A DNA stretch of 64,000 nt from Chloranthus sessilifolius (Eukaryota; Streptophyta; Magnoliopsida; Chloranthales; Chloranthaceae): assembly GCA_021018995.1 (NCBI GenBank), contig CM037598.1:44074685-44138684 (forward strand). Reading direction: 5' to 3'. Below the pieces are notes generated by a model. The model saw nothing but the letters and a program-made list of their open reading frames with translations. It was not told where the DNA came from and searched no databases. Each line of letters starts with the position of its first letter. Position 1 is the stretch's first letter. Of this stretch, positions 47,851 to 58,255 are shown one piece after another. Made by a program: the position numbers and the translations under genes.

Positions 47851-47996
47851 TAATTCAAATTTTAATTGATGCCTAAGATCTGGAAGACCTGAGAGTAGGA
47901 CTGTTACCCAAATTTCATGGGAACGATCCTATACTAGTGTTGTAAACACCATTGTGCGCATGTAGTAGTTTAAGACAAGGTATAATTTAAGAGTCA
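47851..47996 (+). mobile_element. Element G: end of the 3' LTR
   Basis: TGGGAACGATCCTATACTAG, ATTGTGCGCATG and TTTAAGACAAGG match the 3' end of the C and B LTRs on their own strand. It ends about 47996 (AAGAGTCA; B ends ACAAGTCA). The next five bases CCAGG precede element E and may be the target duplication of G or E. Confidence 0.65.
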
Positions 47997-48001
47997 CCAG
48001 G

Positions 48002-50231
48002 TGTTAATCAGTGAAAAATACCATTTTTTACCTCCTAACCTGACCTTTGATGAACCTTTGAGTTAACTAATAATGTGTTTTGAGTGTGTTTTATAGATAA
48101 GCAATAAATTATAGTCTTAGTGCAGACGTCCACCTAAAAAGGTAAAAAAAGCAACCTACTGCTCAACATGTGCTTATGCAGCCCAAAAGGCCAGCCATCA
48201 AGCAGTCCACAGAGCCTCAGAGCTCCATGGCAATGACATGTGCCCACATGGGCACACATGGGAGGAAGACCAACTGCATCTGATAAAGATTATACCCACT
48301 AAGAGGCTACTGTGTGCAGACAGATGAAGGACAACACCCCAAAGGATGTGTGATAGCTGTGGAAGCAAGGAGAAGAAGAGCTCGAGAGGTTAACTGAAGT
48401 TATCGAGAGGTTGGGTGTTCATATATGAAGCTATGGAGAGTTCCTCACATCCTGTCGAGGGGTAAAGGCTGAAGAAATCAAGCTATCGAGAGGTTCTAGA
48501 ATTGTATCCCAACCTGTCAAGAGGTCCTAAGGTGAAGAAAATGAAGAGTTCGAGATGTTCACTGGACCTGTCGAGTAGCATAGCACATCCTGTCGAGAGC
48601 TTACCTGGAGATGCAAGGGAGCTCATGAGGTTTTAGCTACTTGTCAAGAGGTTCCCCAAAACCTAATGAGCAGTCAATGCCATCATGTTGAAGCCTTACT
48701 TGAAGCTATGTTCATTCGCGACAGGTTATGCCAACCTATCAAGAAGTTGAGCAAATCCTGTCGACAGGATTTTCTATAACTTGTCGAGAGGATGTAAGGA
48801 GCCCAGACAGAAGGAAAGAATTTATGTCAATCCTGTCGAGAACTTTCCAGAAGTTGTCGAGAAGTAACAGATCCTGTCGACAGCTACAAGGAACCTGTCG
48901 AAGGCCACAGCCAACCTGTCAAATGAAGAGCCAATAAGACTCAGAACCTGTCGAGAGGTTCCCTAAACCTCTCGACACTTGGATTTGGAAATTCTCAGTT
49001 CCTTTCACAGCAGTTGCCAACTCTAGTGATTTGTCCACACATTCCAAGGCACGTCAGCAACCCTTGGGGGTATTTTTGGAACATAAATGGGTGCCAATGG
49101 GAACCTCCTAGCTAACTCACATGTATTTACCAGTTCATACCAATTGGGGGAGAGCTTCTAGAAGTGAAATCAGCCACATCAGCAGCTGAGAATAACTGAA
49201 ATATTCCCTTGAGCTGTGATTGGCTGAAATAGATCTGAGGATAGAGGAGAAGAGTATAAAAGCCTGAAGAATTTATAGAGCTAGCCATCCAGAAATTGAG
49301 AAAACCAGAGCCAAATTTGAATTCCCAAAATTCCTTCCCCCTTTCTTATTTACCATTCATTATCTAGACCAACCATGATTGGCTAAACCCCTTTAGTAGT
49401 GAGGGTAAGATTGGGAGCTGTAAATTGAGAGGTTCAAGACTTTGTATATGGATTGGATGTGGCACAGATTGTAGATCTGAGCACAGTTTACTGTAAGTTT
49501 GTATTGAATCAGTATCTTGTGGATTTTAAAGTTAATTTTAATTTATAAATCTCTTGTTTGCATTTGATTTCCCTAGATTAAATCCCCTTGTGGATGCTTG
49601 AGCTTGTAGCCTTGCATCTACAGCATCTGCAATAGCTTTCTTATTCTAATTATGATCCTTGAATTAGAGGAATCTCTGGGATGATCTGTGACTATTCAAG
49701 TGGATAGGTCATAGCCTTAGAATTACTTCAACTCTCTTGTCTCAATTAGATTATTATACCTTGCATCTGAGCTTGTAGCCAGATGAAGGATTATTGCAAA
49801 TCAATTCTATGCATTGCCTTTAAACCAATTGATTTTCAGTGAAGACCAAAATTCCTAGCTGCTACTCTCCACCTTTTTGTTTTAATCTTTTTTCTTAAAT
49901 CTGAGTTTCAATCAGTTCTGGATCACTTGTTGTTATCTTCAATTTTCTATAGTTTTATAAAGTGACAACTCGTAAAACCTCTCCTCTTTCCTGTTTTGGC
50001 TTTGTTTTAAAGTAGGATAGGCTAGAATTCCAGATCTATTAGAGATCTGGAGATTTAACCCATTTTAAAGCACATTTCTCTATGGACCTACCTCACTTAC
50101 CCCTTAAAGCTTGTTGCAATAGCCCTAGTTCTTGCAAGACTAGTCGCTTACCTTGATCCCATTTCTCTATGATTTGAACTTTTAATTTACTATTTTAAAT
50201 ATTTAATAATTGTAAGGTAAGCAAGTCAACA
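48002..50231 (+). repeat. Element E 5' LTR
   Basis: It starts TGTTAATCAGTG and ends CAACA directly before the PBS. GATTGG at 49218-49223 and TATAAAA at 49255-49261 form the promoter; A has the same pair at the same spacing. The leader carries a block (GTGACTATTCAAGTGGATAG, about 49690) shared with A and D and two AGCTTGTAGC hairpins (stems 49593-49597/49614-49618 and 49764-49769/49780-49785). Confidence 0.85.
48381..48985. repeat. CCTGTCGAGAGGTT word array in the E LTR
   Basis: About twenty copies of a 14-bp word at irregular spacing, seven with an exact GTCGAG core. Two reach the symmetric form CCTGTCGACAGG (48757) or CCTGTCGACAGC (48874). Degenerate copies read CCTGTCAAGAGG, TATCGAGAGG and GTTCGAGATG. 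The position between LTR start and TATA box matches the arrays of A and D. Confidence 0.85.
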
Positions 50232-50237
50232 AGTTTT

Positions 50238-50255
50238 TGGCGCCGCTGCCGGGGA
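50238..50255 (+). promoter_or_regulatory. Element E primer-binding site (tRNA-Asp)
   Basis: TGGCGCCGCTGCCGGGGA, six bases after the LTR, is complementary to the 3' end of tRNA-Asp except for one position. Confidence 0.85.
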
Positions 50256-50575
50256 ACTGTGTTTTTAGAATTGGTAGATCTAAGTTTTTCTTATTTTAGA
50301 TTTAGATTTATAATTGCCTATTTTGTGTTTGACTAATTGTTGCTGTAGTTTTTTGTTTTTTAATTTTGTGTTTCAGATCTGGATTTGTGATTCTAGGAAG
50401 AGCATCGTGCTTTTTGGAGGAGCAAGTTGTGCTAATGTTTGTATTTCCTAACTCTCTTTACATTTCTAGATCTGTAATTTTTAAATCTACAACATTAGTT
50501 ATGTATTTTTTGAAATTGTTTTGTCAAAATCTGTGCTGTAATTTTTGTGTGTTGTACTTGGTTCTTGTTGTGTGA

Positions 50576-52010
50576 ATGCTTGGTAGGAGATCTCTCAATC
50601 CTGAGATTCTCGCTATAGATCTTGAAGTTGAGAGGCTTCTCAGACCTAAGCAGTCCCTACACACACCTATGGTTAATTCTAAAATTTCTGCAATGGGTGA
50701 GCAACCTAGGACATTTAAAGAATTCAATGCACCAGGGGTCTAATGTTCCCCCTTCTGCATTCAATTCCCTGCTGTCCAAGGAAACTATGAGATTAAATCT
50801 TCCATCATACAGACGCTATCCTCATATCATGGCCTAAGTAAGGAAGACCCCTACAAACACATTGATGAATTTTTGGGACTGTGCACTACTTTCAACATTA
50901 CAGGGTTGGGGGAGGAAGCAACCAGGTTGAGACGCTTTCCTTTTTCATTAAAGGATAGGGCCAGAACTTAGTTGTTAATGCTCTCAACCAAAAATATTCA
51001 GTCTTGGAATGACCTTCAATATCAATTTTTGGCTAAGTTTTCCCCATATCTAAAACAAGTCAACTAAGGAAGAGCATCATTTCAATTGCTCAAGCCCCAA
51101 TGGAAGACTTTCACCAAGCATGGGAGAGATATAAGGAGCTCTTAAAGCAATGTTCCCATCACCAAATTCCTGAATAGCAACTTGTTCAAAGCTTCTATCA
51201 AGGAATTGATCCTAATAGTAGGGACATGGTTGATGCTTCATGTCGTGGTACTTACCTCCACAGGATAGCTGATGAGGCTTGGGAGTTGTTTGATATCATT
51301 AGTGAAAACTCCATGCAAAGGGAGACTTTGTCAAGGGACATTGAGACCCCTATTAGATTGGTGAGAGAGACCACTACAAGAGGGAAAATGTATGAGGTTA
51401 GTGATTACAATGATTTGGAAAGGAAGGTAGATAACTTGACTCAAAAATTTGATAAGCTCATGAGAGTAATGCATTCACCAATGACTGCCAAAGTAGAGGA
51501 GGTATGTGTGACATGCCAGTCCCCTACTCACTCCCTTGAGGAATGTCCCTCTGCTGCCTAATTTTCAGACCTCATTATGGAATATGTGAATGTTGCTCAA
51601 TCCTTTTGACAATAGCCTACTGCTGGTTATCATTGGAGAAACCACCCCAACTTGAGGTGGAGAGAGGATACCTTCCAAAATCAGCAATAGCCACATCAAT
51701 AGTTCATGCCCTTTAGGAATGCCCAACCCTACCAGCAGAACTACTTTCCAAGGCCCCAATACCAGCAGCCTATGGCCTAGCCAATGGCACAACATGTGCA
51801 TCAAAGTGCACCAGCTCCAGTACCCTCTAGATCCCTCACATTTGAAGAGCAAGTTCTGGCTTCATTGCAGAATTTGAGCTCTTTGTCACAAACTGTTAAC
51901 TCCCATAGCCAAAGTATTAAAAAGATAGAGGATCACCTTGACTAGCTATCCAATACTTTGACTAGGAGGGGGGAGGGAAGACTGCCTAGTCAACCTATGA
52001 ACAACCCAAA
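50576..52010 (+). pseudogene. Gag of element E
   Basis: The start MLGRRSLNPEIL is homologous to D gag. Next come NYEIKSSIIQTLSSYHGLSK, YKHIDEFLGL, LRRFPFSLKDRA, then in shifted frames MVDASCRGTYLHRIADEAWE (51226) and VEEVCVTCQSPTHSLEECP, a CysX2Cys cluster like the start of a zinc knuckle. The Gln-rich C-terminal part is recognisable to about 52000. Stops near 50742 and 50970 and at least two frameshifts inactivate it. Confidence 0.8.
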
Positions 52011-52020
52011 AGGATAGTAT

Positions 52021-53138
52021 ATGGTGGGTGAGACTTCCTCACATGAAGAAGTTAAATCTATCACCACTTTGAGGAGTGGAAGGCTGGTTGACAACCAAGT
52101 TGGTGTTGAGCCTAAAAGATTAGGAAATGAAAGAACAACCTATGTTAATATGCAGCAGGAGCAGCATATGATAAATAAGGGGGGTGTTGATGTGCCCCAA
52201 TAGAAAAATGAAAACAAAAAAGAAGAAAAATCTGATGAGATTGCTAAGGCAGCAAATGGGAGATCTGTCCCCCATTTGCCATTTCCTAATGCACATCAAA
52301 CACCTCCTTTTGATAAGGGGAATGTTAAAGTTGAGGAGATGATGGAAACATTCAAACAAGTAAAGATCAACTTGCCTTTACATGATGCTATCAAGCAAGT
52401 TCCACCCTATACAAAAATTTTTAAAGATTTGTGAACCCACAAAAGACAATCTAGGATACACCTATCCAAGAAGGTCTTTATGCTGAGAAAGTGAACTAAG
52501 TGTTGTCTATTGCAACCCCAACAAAGCCCCAAGACCCTAGAGTTCCCACAATCCCTTACATTATTGGGGATCAAACCATTGAGAAAGCCTTGTTAGATCT
52601 AGGAGCTAGTGTAAACCTACTTCCATACTCAGTTTATGAGAAGTTAGGTTTGGGAGAATTAAAGTCCACACATGTGGTATTACAGCTAGCTGACAGATCT
52701 GAAAGGTGGCCTGTGGGAGTGATAGAAGATGTGTTAGTTGGGGTGGACAAGTTTTTCTATCCAGCAGATTTTCAGGTTCTTGACATGGAGCCAAGTAAGT
52801 GTACTAACTCTATTCCTGTGATTTTGGGCAGGCCTTTCTTGGCCACTGCCAATGCTTGTATACAATGTAGATCAAGTGTAATGGAGCCATCTTTTGGCAA
52901 TATAAAAATAAAATTGAATGTTTACAATGCAGCAAATCAGCCTCACTTGGATAGTGAGGATTGCTTTTTGATTAATGTGTTGGATGAGCTTTTAGAAGAG
53001 ACTTTGCCTAAGCTGCTGCATTGTGATGAATTGTGTGATATTTTTGAAAATGTGTGGAGTGAAATTATTCAAGAGAAGGCCCCCACAACTGTGGTTCAAG
53101 AGGTGAAAGCCTTAAATTCTGAAGTGGGCCAGCAATAA
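52021..53138 (+). pseudogene. Protease region of element E
   Basis: The linker MVGETSSHEEVKSITTLRSG (52021) is the usual start of Athila pol. In the same frame VEEMMETFKQVKINLPLHDA and IKQVPPYTKIFKDL follow, then stops. In another frame 52500-53138 has the aspartic protease: IEKALLDLGASVNLLPYSVY with the active-site Asp in DLGAS, and VILGRPFLATANA. The acidic tail ends at 53138. The protease would cut the Gag-Pol precursor. Two frames and several stops show it is dead. Confidence 0.85.
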
Positions 53139-54973
53139 GGTATCCTCCTTGGAAACAAGTTGTGTTACCTCATCCACCACCATCAAAGGCACCTTTGTTG
53201 CCTTCACTCATAAGTCCACCTGATGTGGAGTTTAAATAGCTGTCCAAGACCTTGAAATATATTTTTTTGGGAGCAAACCGGGAGTTTCCAATGATAATCT
53301 CCTGTTCTCTCACTAATGAGCAAGAAGAGGAGCTGTTGAGTATTTTAAAGAAGCATAAGAGAGCAATAGGTTGGACTATTGTGGATCTAGGGGGCATCAG
53401 CCCTGTTTTGTATATGCATAAGATCCACTTAGAGGAGGGTTTCAAACCCTCTAGAGAGATGCAGAGAAAGTTAAACCCCCACATGCAAGAAGTAGTGATG
53501 AAGGAGGTGGTCAAATTATTAGATGCTGGAGTCATCTATCCTATTTCAGATTCTGAATGGGTAGCACCTACCCAGGTGGTACCTAAGAAATCTGGAATCA
53601 CTATGATGAAAATTGATTCTGGTGAGCTAATTCCAACTAGGGAAACCACAGGTTGAAGGGTGTGCATTGATTATCGAAAGCTCAATTTGAAAACTAGAAA
53701 AGACCACTTTCCTTTGCCCTTCATAGACTAGATTTTGGACAAGTTGGCAGGCAAGGCTTTCTATTGCTTTCTTCATAGATATTTTGGGTATAACCAAATC
53801 CCAGTGTATCCATAAGATCAAGAAAAGATAACTTTCACATGTCCATTTGGCACCTTTGCTTATAGAAGGATGCCATTTGGATTGTACAATGCCCCTGCAA
53901 CTTTCCAAAGATTTGTGTATGCTATTTTTTCTGACATGATTGATCATTTTTTAGAGATATTCATGGATGATTTTTTTATCTTTAGGGATAGTTTTAGCCA
54001 ATGTCTATACCATTTCAGCCTTGTGTTACAGAGATGTGAAGAAACTAACTTGGTTTTGAGTTGGGAAAAGAGTCATTTTATGGTAAATCAAGGCATTGTC
54101 CCTGGCCATGTTGTTTCCCACAGAGGCATTGAGGTAGACAAGGATAAAATTGATTTGACTGAACATTTGCCCCCACTTAAAACTGTGAAACAAGTCAGAT
54201 CTTTCTTGGGGCATGCTAGTTTTTATAGGAGATTCTTCAAAGATTTCAGTAAAATCTCAAAACCTCTTTGTCACCTGTTGTGCCAAGAGGTTCCTTTTGA
54301 ATTTAATGATAAATGTCTTATTGCTTTTGAGCTTTTAAAAGTTTATTTAACCTCTGCACCTATCCTTCAAGCACCTGATTTTTCTTTGCCATTTGAGCTT
54401 ATGTGTGATGCATTAGATTTTACAATTGATGCAGTTTTGGGGCAAAAAAAAGACAAAGTACTTTGTGTGATTGCTTATGCAAGTAAAACCATGATTGATG
54501 CTTAGTTAAATTACGCCACAACTGAGAAGGAATTGTTCACAATTATCCATGCTTTGGAAAAACTCAGGTCTTATGTGTTGAGATCTAGGATTGTGGTATT
54601 CACTGACCACTCAGCCTTGAAATACCTTTTGTCATAAAAGGATGCTAAGCCAAGATTAATCAAATAGAACCACCTATTACAGGAGTTTGATCTTGAGATT
54701 AAGGATAAGAAAGGGGTTGAAAATGTGGTTACAGACCACCTATCTAGGATCCTAGCTGCTGAGTTTGATAGGTTGCCTATCAATGACTCATTTCCTGATG
54801 AACAACTGTTTACTGTTAGCACTTCTACACCTTGGTTTGCAAACATAGTGAACTATTTGGTAGTGGGTAGGATTCCCCCACATTGGAAGAAAATGGATAG
54901 GGAGCAGTTCTTCTCCCAGATCAGACATTGCATGTGGGAGGATTCATACCTGTTCAAGCATTGTGTAGACTAA
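53139..54973 (+). pseudogene. Reverse transcriptase and RNase H of element E
   Basis: One frame carries the whole region, broken by eight stops (53237, 53654, 53729, 53813, 54503, 54635, 54665, 54971). RT motifs in order are WVAPTQVVPKK, RVCIDYRKLN, PFGLYNAPATFQR, the catalytic FMDDF (53963), VSHRGIEVDKDKI and LGHASFYRRFFKDFS. RNase H follows: LMCDALDFTIDAVLGQ, YASKTMIDA, ATTEKEL, FTDHSALKYLL and NVVTDHLSRI. RT copies element RNA into DNA and RNase H removes the RNA strand. Most stops fit a single C-to-T or G-to-A change of a Gln or Trp codon. Confidence 0.9.
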
Positions 54974-54976
54974 GTT

Positions 54977-56123
54977 GTGAGGAGACGTGTCCCTGATGAT
55001 GAATTCCATAATATACTAACCATGAGTCATGAGCAGGCTTGTGGAGGCCATTTCAGTGGCAACAAGACTGTTGCCAAGGTGCTCCAAGTGGATTTTACTA
55101 GCCCACTCTCTTCAAGGATGCATCGTAGCATTGTAAGGCTTGTGAAAGATGACAAAATATGGGAAGTATCTCTGAAAGAAACCCATGCCTTTACAGCCTA
55201 TACTAGTTGTTAAACTCTTTGACATTTGGGGAATTGATTTCATGGGTCCCTTCCCTCCTTCCTATGGATACAAGTTTATTCTTGTGGCTGTGGACTATGT
55301 GTTCAAATGGGTTGAGGCCATAGCCACAAGAACCAATGATCACAAAGTTATCCTCAACTTCTTGAAGGATAACATTTTCTCTAGATTTGGCACCCCTAGA
55401 GCTATCATTAGTGATGGGGGAAGCCATTTCTGCAATAGACAGATGGAGAACTTGCTTAGAACGAACTTTGTGACACATAGAGTTGCCACCCCATACCACC
55501 CACAGACCAGTGGGTAGGTGAAAATTTCTAATAGAGAAATCAAACACATTTTAAAGAAAACTGTGAGAGGAGATAGGAAGGATTGGTTCCTGAGGTTAAA
55601 TGATGCTCTTTGGGCTTATAGAACTGCCTATAAGACCCCAATAGGGATGTCTCACTTTAGGCTAGTGTATGGAAAGGCATGCCATTTGCCAGTAGAGTTA
55701 GAACACATAACCTATTGGGCTATTAAATCATTGAATGTTTATCTAACTTTTGCTGGCATGCACAGGAGGCTCCAGCTATCAGAGCTGGAAGAGCTGAGAA
55801 TTGAAGTACACTCCAATGCAAGGATCTACAAAGAGAAAGCCAAAGCCTTATATGACAAGCATTTGCTGAGGAAGGAGTTCATTGCTGGCAACAAGGTAGG
55901 ACTTTTCAATTCTAAATTGAAATTTTTCTCAGGCAAGTTGAGATCCAAATGGGAGGGACCTTACATGGTAGAGCAAGTATTCCCATCTGAAGCTATTGAA
56001 ATCAAGGATCCAAAAGATGGTAGGATCATAAAAGTTAATGGTCAAAGGTTCAATCTCTTTGATGAAAATGTAGTAGAGCCTGTGCTAACCATTCACCTTC
56101 AAGAACCTCTAAAACATGATTGA
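54977..56123 (+). pseudogene. Integrase of element E
   Basis: The zinc-binding N-terminus has its His pair in MSHEQACGGHFSGNKT. Its Cys pair is damaged by two frame changes (near 55085 and 55183) and stops. The catalytic core reads [14 protein letters not shown] (first Asp), IISDGGSHF (second Asp) and, after a stop at 55515, NREIKHIL (Glu). [17 protein letters not shown] and a C-terminal segment [20 protein letters not shown] end at 56123 without a chromodomain. It would insert the DNA copy into the genome. Confidence 0.9.
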
Positions 56124-56677
56124 TTTTCAACAATGTAGACTATGTACCATAACTGTTGTTTTTGTCATTTTGTTGATGTTTCTGTTTTCAAGGATGTTTG
56201 ACATTGTACATAGGTTGCCATTTTGTTTAAAGTGTTTCATGCAGGTTACTGAGTTAACCTTGTTTATGATAGAAATGCCCTCAATCCATGAGAAATCCAA
56301 CGGGAGCATAGCATAATTGAAAATTTTGTGTGAATGGAGACAAGGGAACTAGTAAGAAATATGTTGAGAATGCAAAACAGACCTGTCAAGAGGTTTGCAT
56401 TGATGATCGATAGGTTTTGAAGGTTCCTAATGAACATCTCGACAGGTTCTGAAGGTGTAAAAGTGATAGTCGACAGGTTCTGAAGCTGTAAAGTAAGTTT
56501 TTGACATGTTTTTATACTTGTCGAGAGGATAAATGTTGAGTTTTCTAAACCTATCGAGAGGTTGAAATCTGAAGCCCGTGTACCTTTCAAGATGCTCAGC
56601 CAACCTCTGGACACCTTCAGCCTGAGAAGTTCACAAGTCCAAAAGGGTCTTAACTGATCGACGGGTTGATGCAACCT
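56124..56677 (+). repeat. Post-pol spacer of E with a second GTCGAG word cluster
   Basis: Non-coding after integrase. From 56384 to 56670 it repeats the word of the E LTR: CCTGTCAAGAGGTTTG (56382), GATCGATAGG, ATCTCGACAGGTTC (56432), AGTCGACAGGTTC (56468), CTTGTCGAGAGG (56518), CTATCGAGAGGTTG (56551) and GATCGACGGG. In D the equivalent internal cluster precedes ORF2. Here P2 has cut away whatever followed. Confidence 0.75.
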
Positions 56678-58255
56678 TGTGCGACCGTGGATCCTCTCGA
56701 ACCCGCCGCGGCGATGCGCTTGCCTTAGATAAAATGTAGAGTCGCCACCCAGAGCTTTTGGTGACCCAGGAAACCTTCAAATCGATATTTTGAGCACCGA
56801 AGTGCTAAATATGACTCTGATTTACCGGTCTTTGCCAAAGGCTCTAGGGTAGGGGCTTCGGTTATCAATCGGGAAGAGTTTAGGCACCCGATCAACCAGC
56901 ACGTAGCGGTCTCTATCTATGGCCAAAAATTAAAATAAAAAGGGTGGAGTTTCCCCTTGCCCGAAGGCAATACGGTCCTATCAAGCTTTGAGCCAAACCA
57001 AAATTTCGGCGGCATAACGGCTTGAATCCTTGGACAGAGGAGACACCAAGAAGGTAGAGGAAGAGAGGGGTGAGCCGGAGCTCACGGGCCCTTGTTCCAC
57101 CGTGGAAGATCTTTGCTTTGGTGTGCTTCCGATGGCTTAAATGGTGTGAAAATGGGATCTAATGCTAGGATTCAATAAAGTAGGGGGTATAGAGTGAAGC
57201 TAGAGGCTAGGTTTTAGCTAAAGGGGTGATCTAATGGTGGAAATGGATTGGAAAAGATGAACTAAGCTTGCTGGAATTCTAGAAAATGAGTGCACTTTCT
57301 CTCACTAGGGTTCTCTCTTGGGCTCCAAATCCTTAACCTCCAATTTCTTCCAACCCTTAAGGAAGAGGGTGGCCTCCCTATTTTAGAGAAGGGATGGGTT
57401 AGGGGCTTACTTAAGAGCTAATTGGTTTAGCAATTAGGTAATCCCCCATCTAAGGTTTTTTGGGTTTTCAAGGTCCTAGGGTTTTGGGAAACTGGTTTCA
57501 ATGGCGGATGATGGGGTGAGACCATGGGTGACTTAAGGGTTGCAAATAAGCTCAAAGGGGGTGCAACCAATCTCAAGACACCCACCTCAGCCAAGGGGAT
57601 GGTGAAAGGGTCAAACTAGATGGAGGAAATTCGAGCTACTGATGACAGTTACTGTAGCTAAGCTGGGCGTATATATTATATACGCCCAGTTTAGGAACAG
57701 TAATTTTCACCAAAATCAGGGGAGTTTTGAGAAGATGAAACCCGTGGTGGGTCCCACCTATGCGTATATTATATATCGCCAAATTTTCCCCAAAATAGGC
57801 AGGCGTATATAATATATACGCCTGAGTAATCTGGGGTAAAGATGGCTGGGCGTATGTAATATCTACGCCTGAGTAAAATTTATGATTTTATGTGAAACTT
57901 AAAACGGCCATAACTTTTGAACCGTAGCTCCAAATTGGGTGATCTTTGGCTTGTTGGAAAGCTGGAGAAGTCCTCTTTCCAATGGTATATGGCTCATCCA
58001 TGGTAATAGTCTATGGGAAATTCTGTAGCTCTCCTCGCATCAACCGCCAGAAGGGTTTAAGTTAGGTCTGGGAAGGGATTCTAGGGTGTAGGGGTGACTT
58101 CTAAGGATTGGGGAAATGGCTCTGAAGGTCTTAGGTGATACCTACTGGTCTAGGTAGGTTCCTAAGGGTTCAGGGGGGTGCCATCGGAAGCACAGGGGTA
58201 CATCTCTCCCGAAGTACAGATTGATCGGGCCTTGGGCCGAATTTGGGTGTCTACA
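56678..58255 (-). repeat. P2 3' LTR
   Basis: On the reverse strand it starts TGTAGACACCCAAATTCGGC and ends GGATCCACGGTCGCACA, matching P1 (TTTAGACACTCAAATTTGGC ... GGATCCGCGGTTGTACA). The shared interior includes GGTGGG and ACTGTTCCTA, and the end-proximal CAAATATGAC segment. The GC-rich end CCGCCGCGGCGATGCGC is near 56704. Confidence 0.7.
57663..57870. repeat. ATATA-cored palindrome array of the P2 LTR
   Basis: The copy at 57663-57689 is a perfect palindrome with 13-bp arms CTGGGCGTATATA. The one at 57800-57824 is perfect with 12-bp arms CAGGCGTATATA. Two imperfect copies lie at 57762-57780 and 57848-57869. The core GGCGTATATA...TATATACGCC has no similarity to the CCTAGCGTGT word at the same LTR position in P1. 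Confidence 0.92.

Larger units (their letters stand above)
48002..56677 (+). mobile_element. Element E: Athila-like element with gag-pol, 3' truncated
   Basis: The order is 5' LTR (48002-50231), tRNA-Asp PBS, gag, protease, RT-RNase H, integrase, then a non-coding word cluster, cut at 56677 by the P2 LTR. It is the only element here with pol. FMDDF at the RT active site and DLGAS in the protease are typical of the Athila lineage. All domains are interrupted by stops, so it is inactive. Its 3' LTR should lie on the far side of P2, outside the window. Confidence 0.85.

Noticed and set aside
56678-58255. P1 and P2 as the two terminal inverted repeats of one 55-kb element
   Set aside because: Each has its own LTR with TG-type start, polypurine tract and divergent words, and G, E and others between them have independent boundaries. 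Two separate insertions in opposite orientation explain it.
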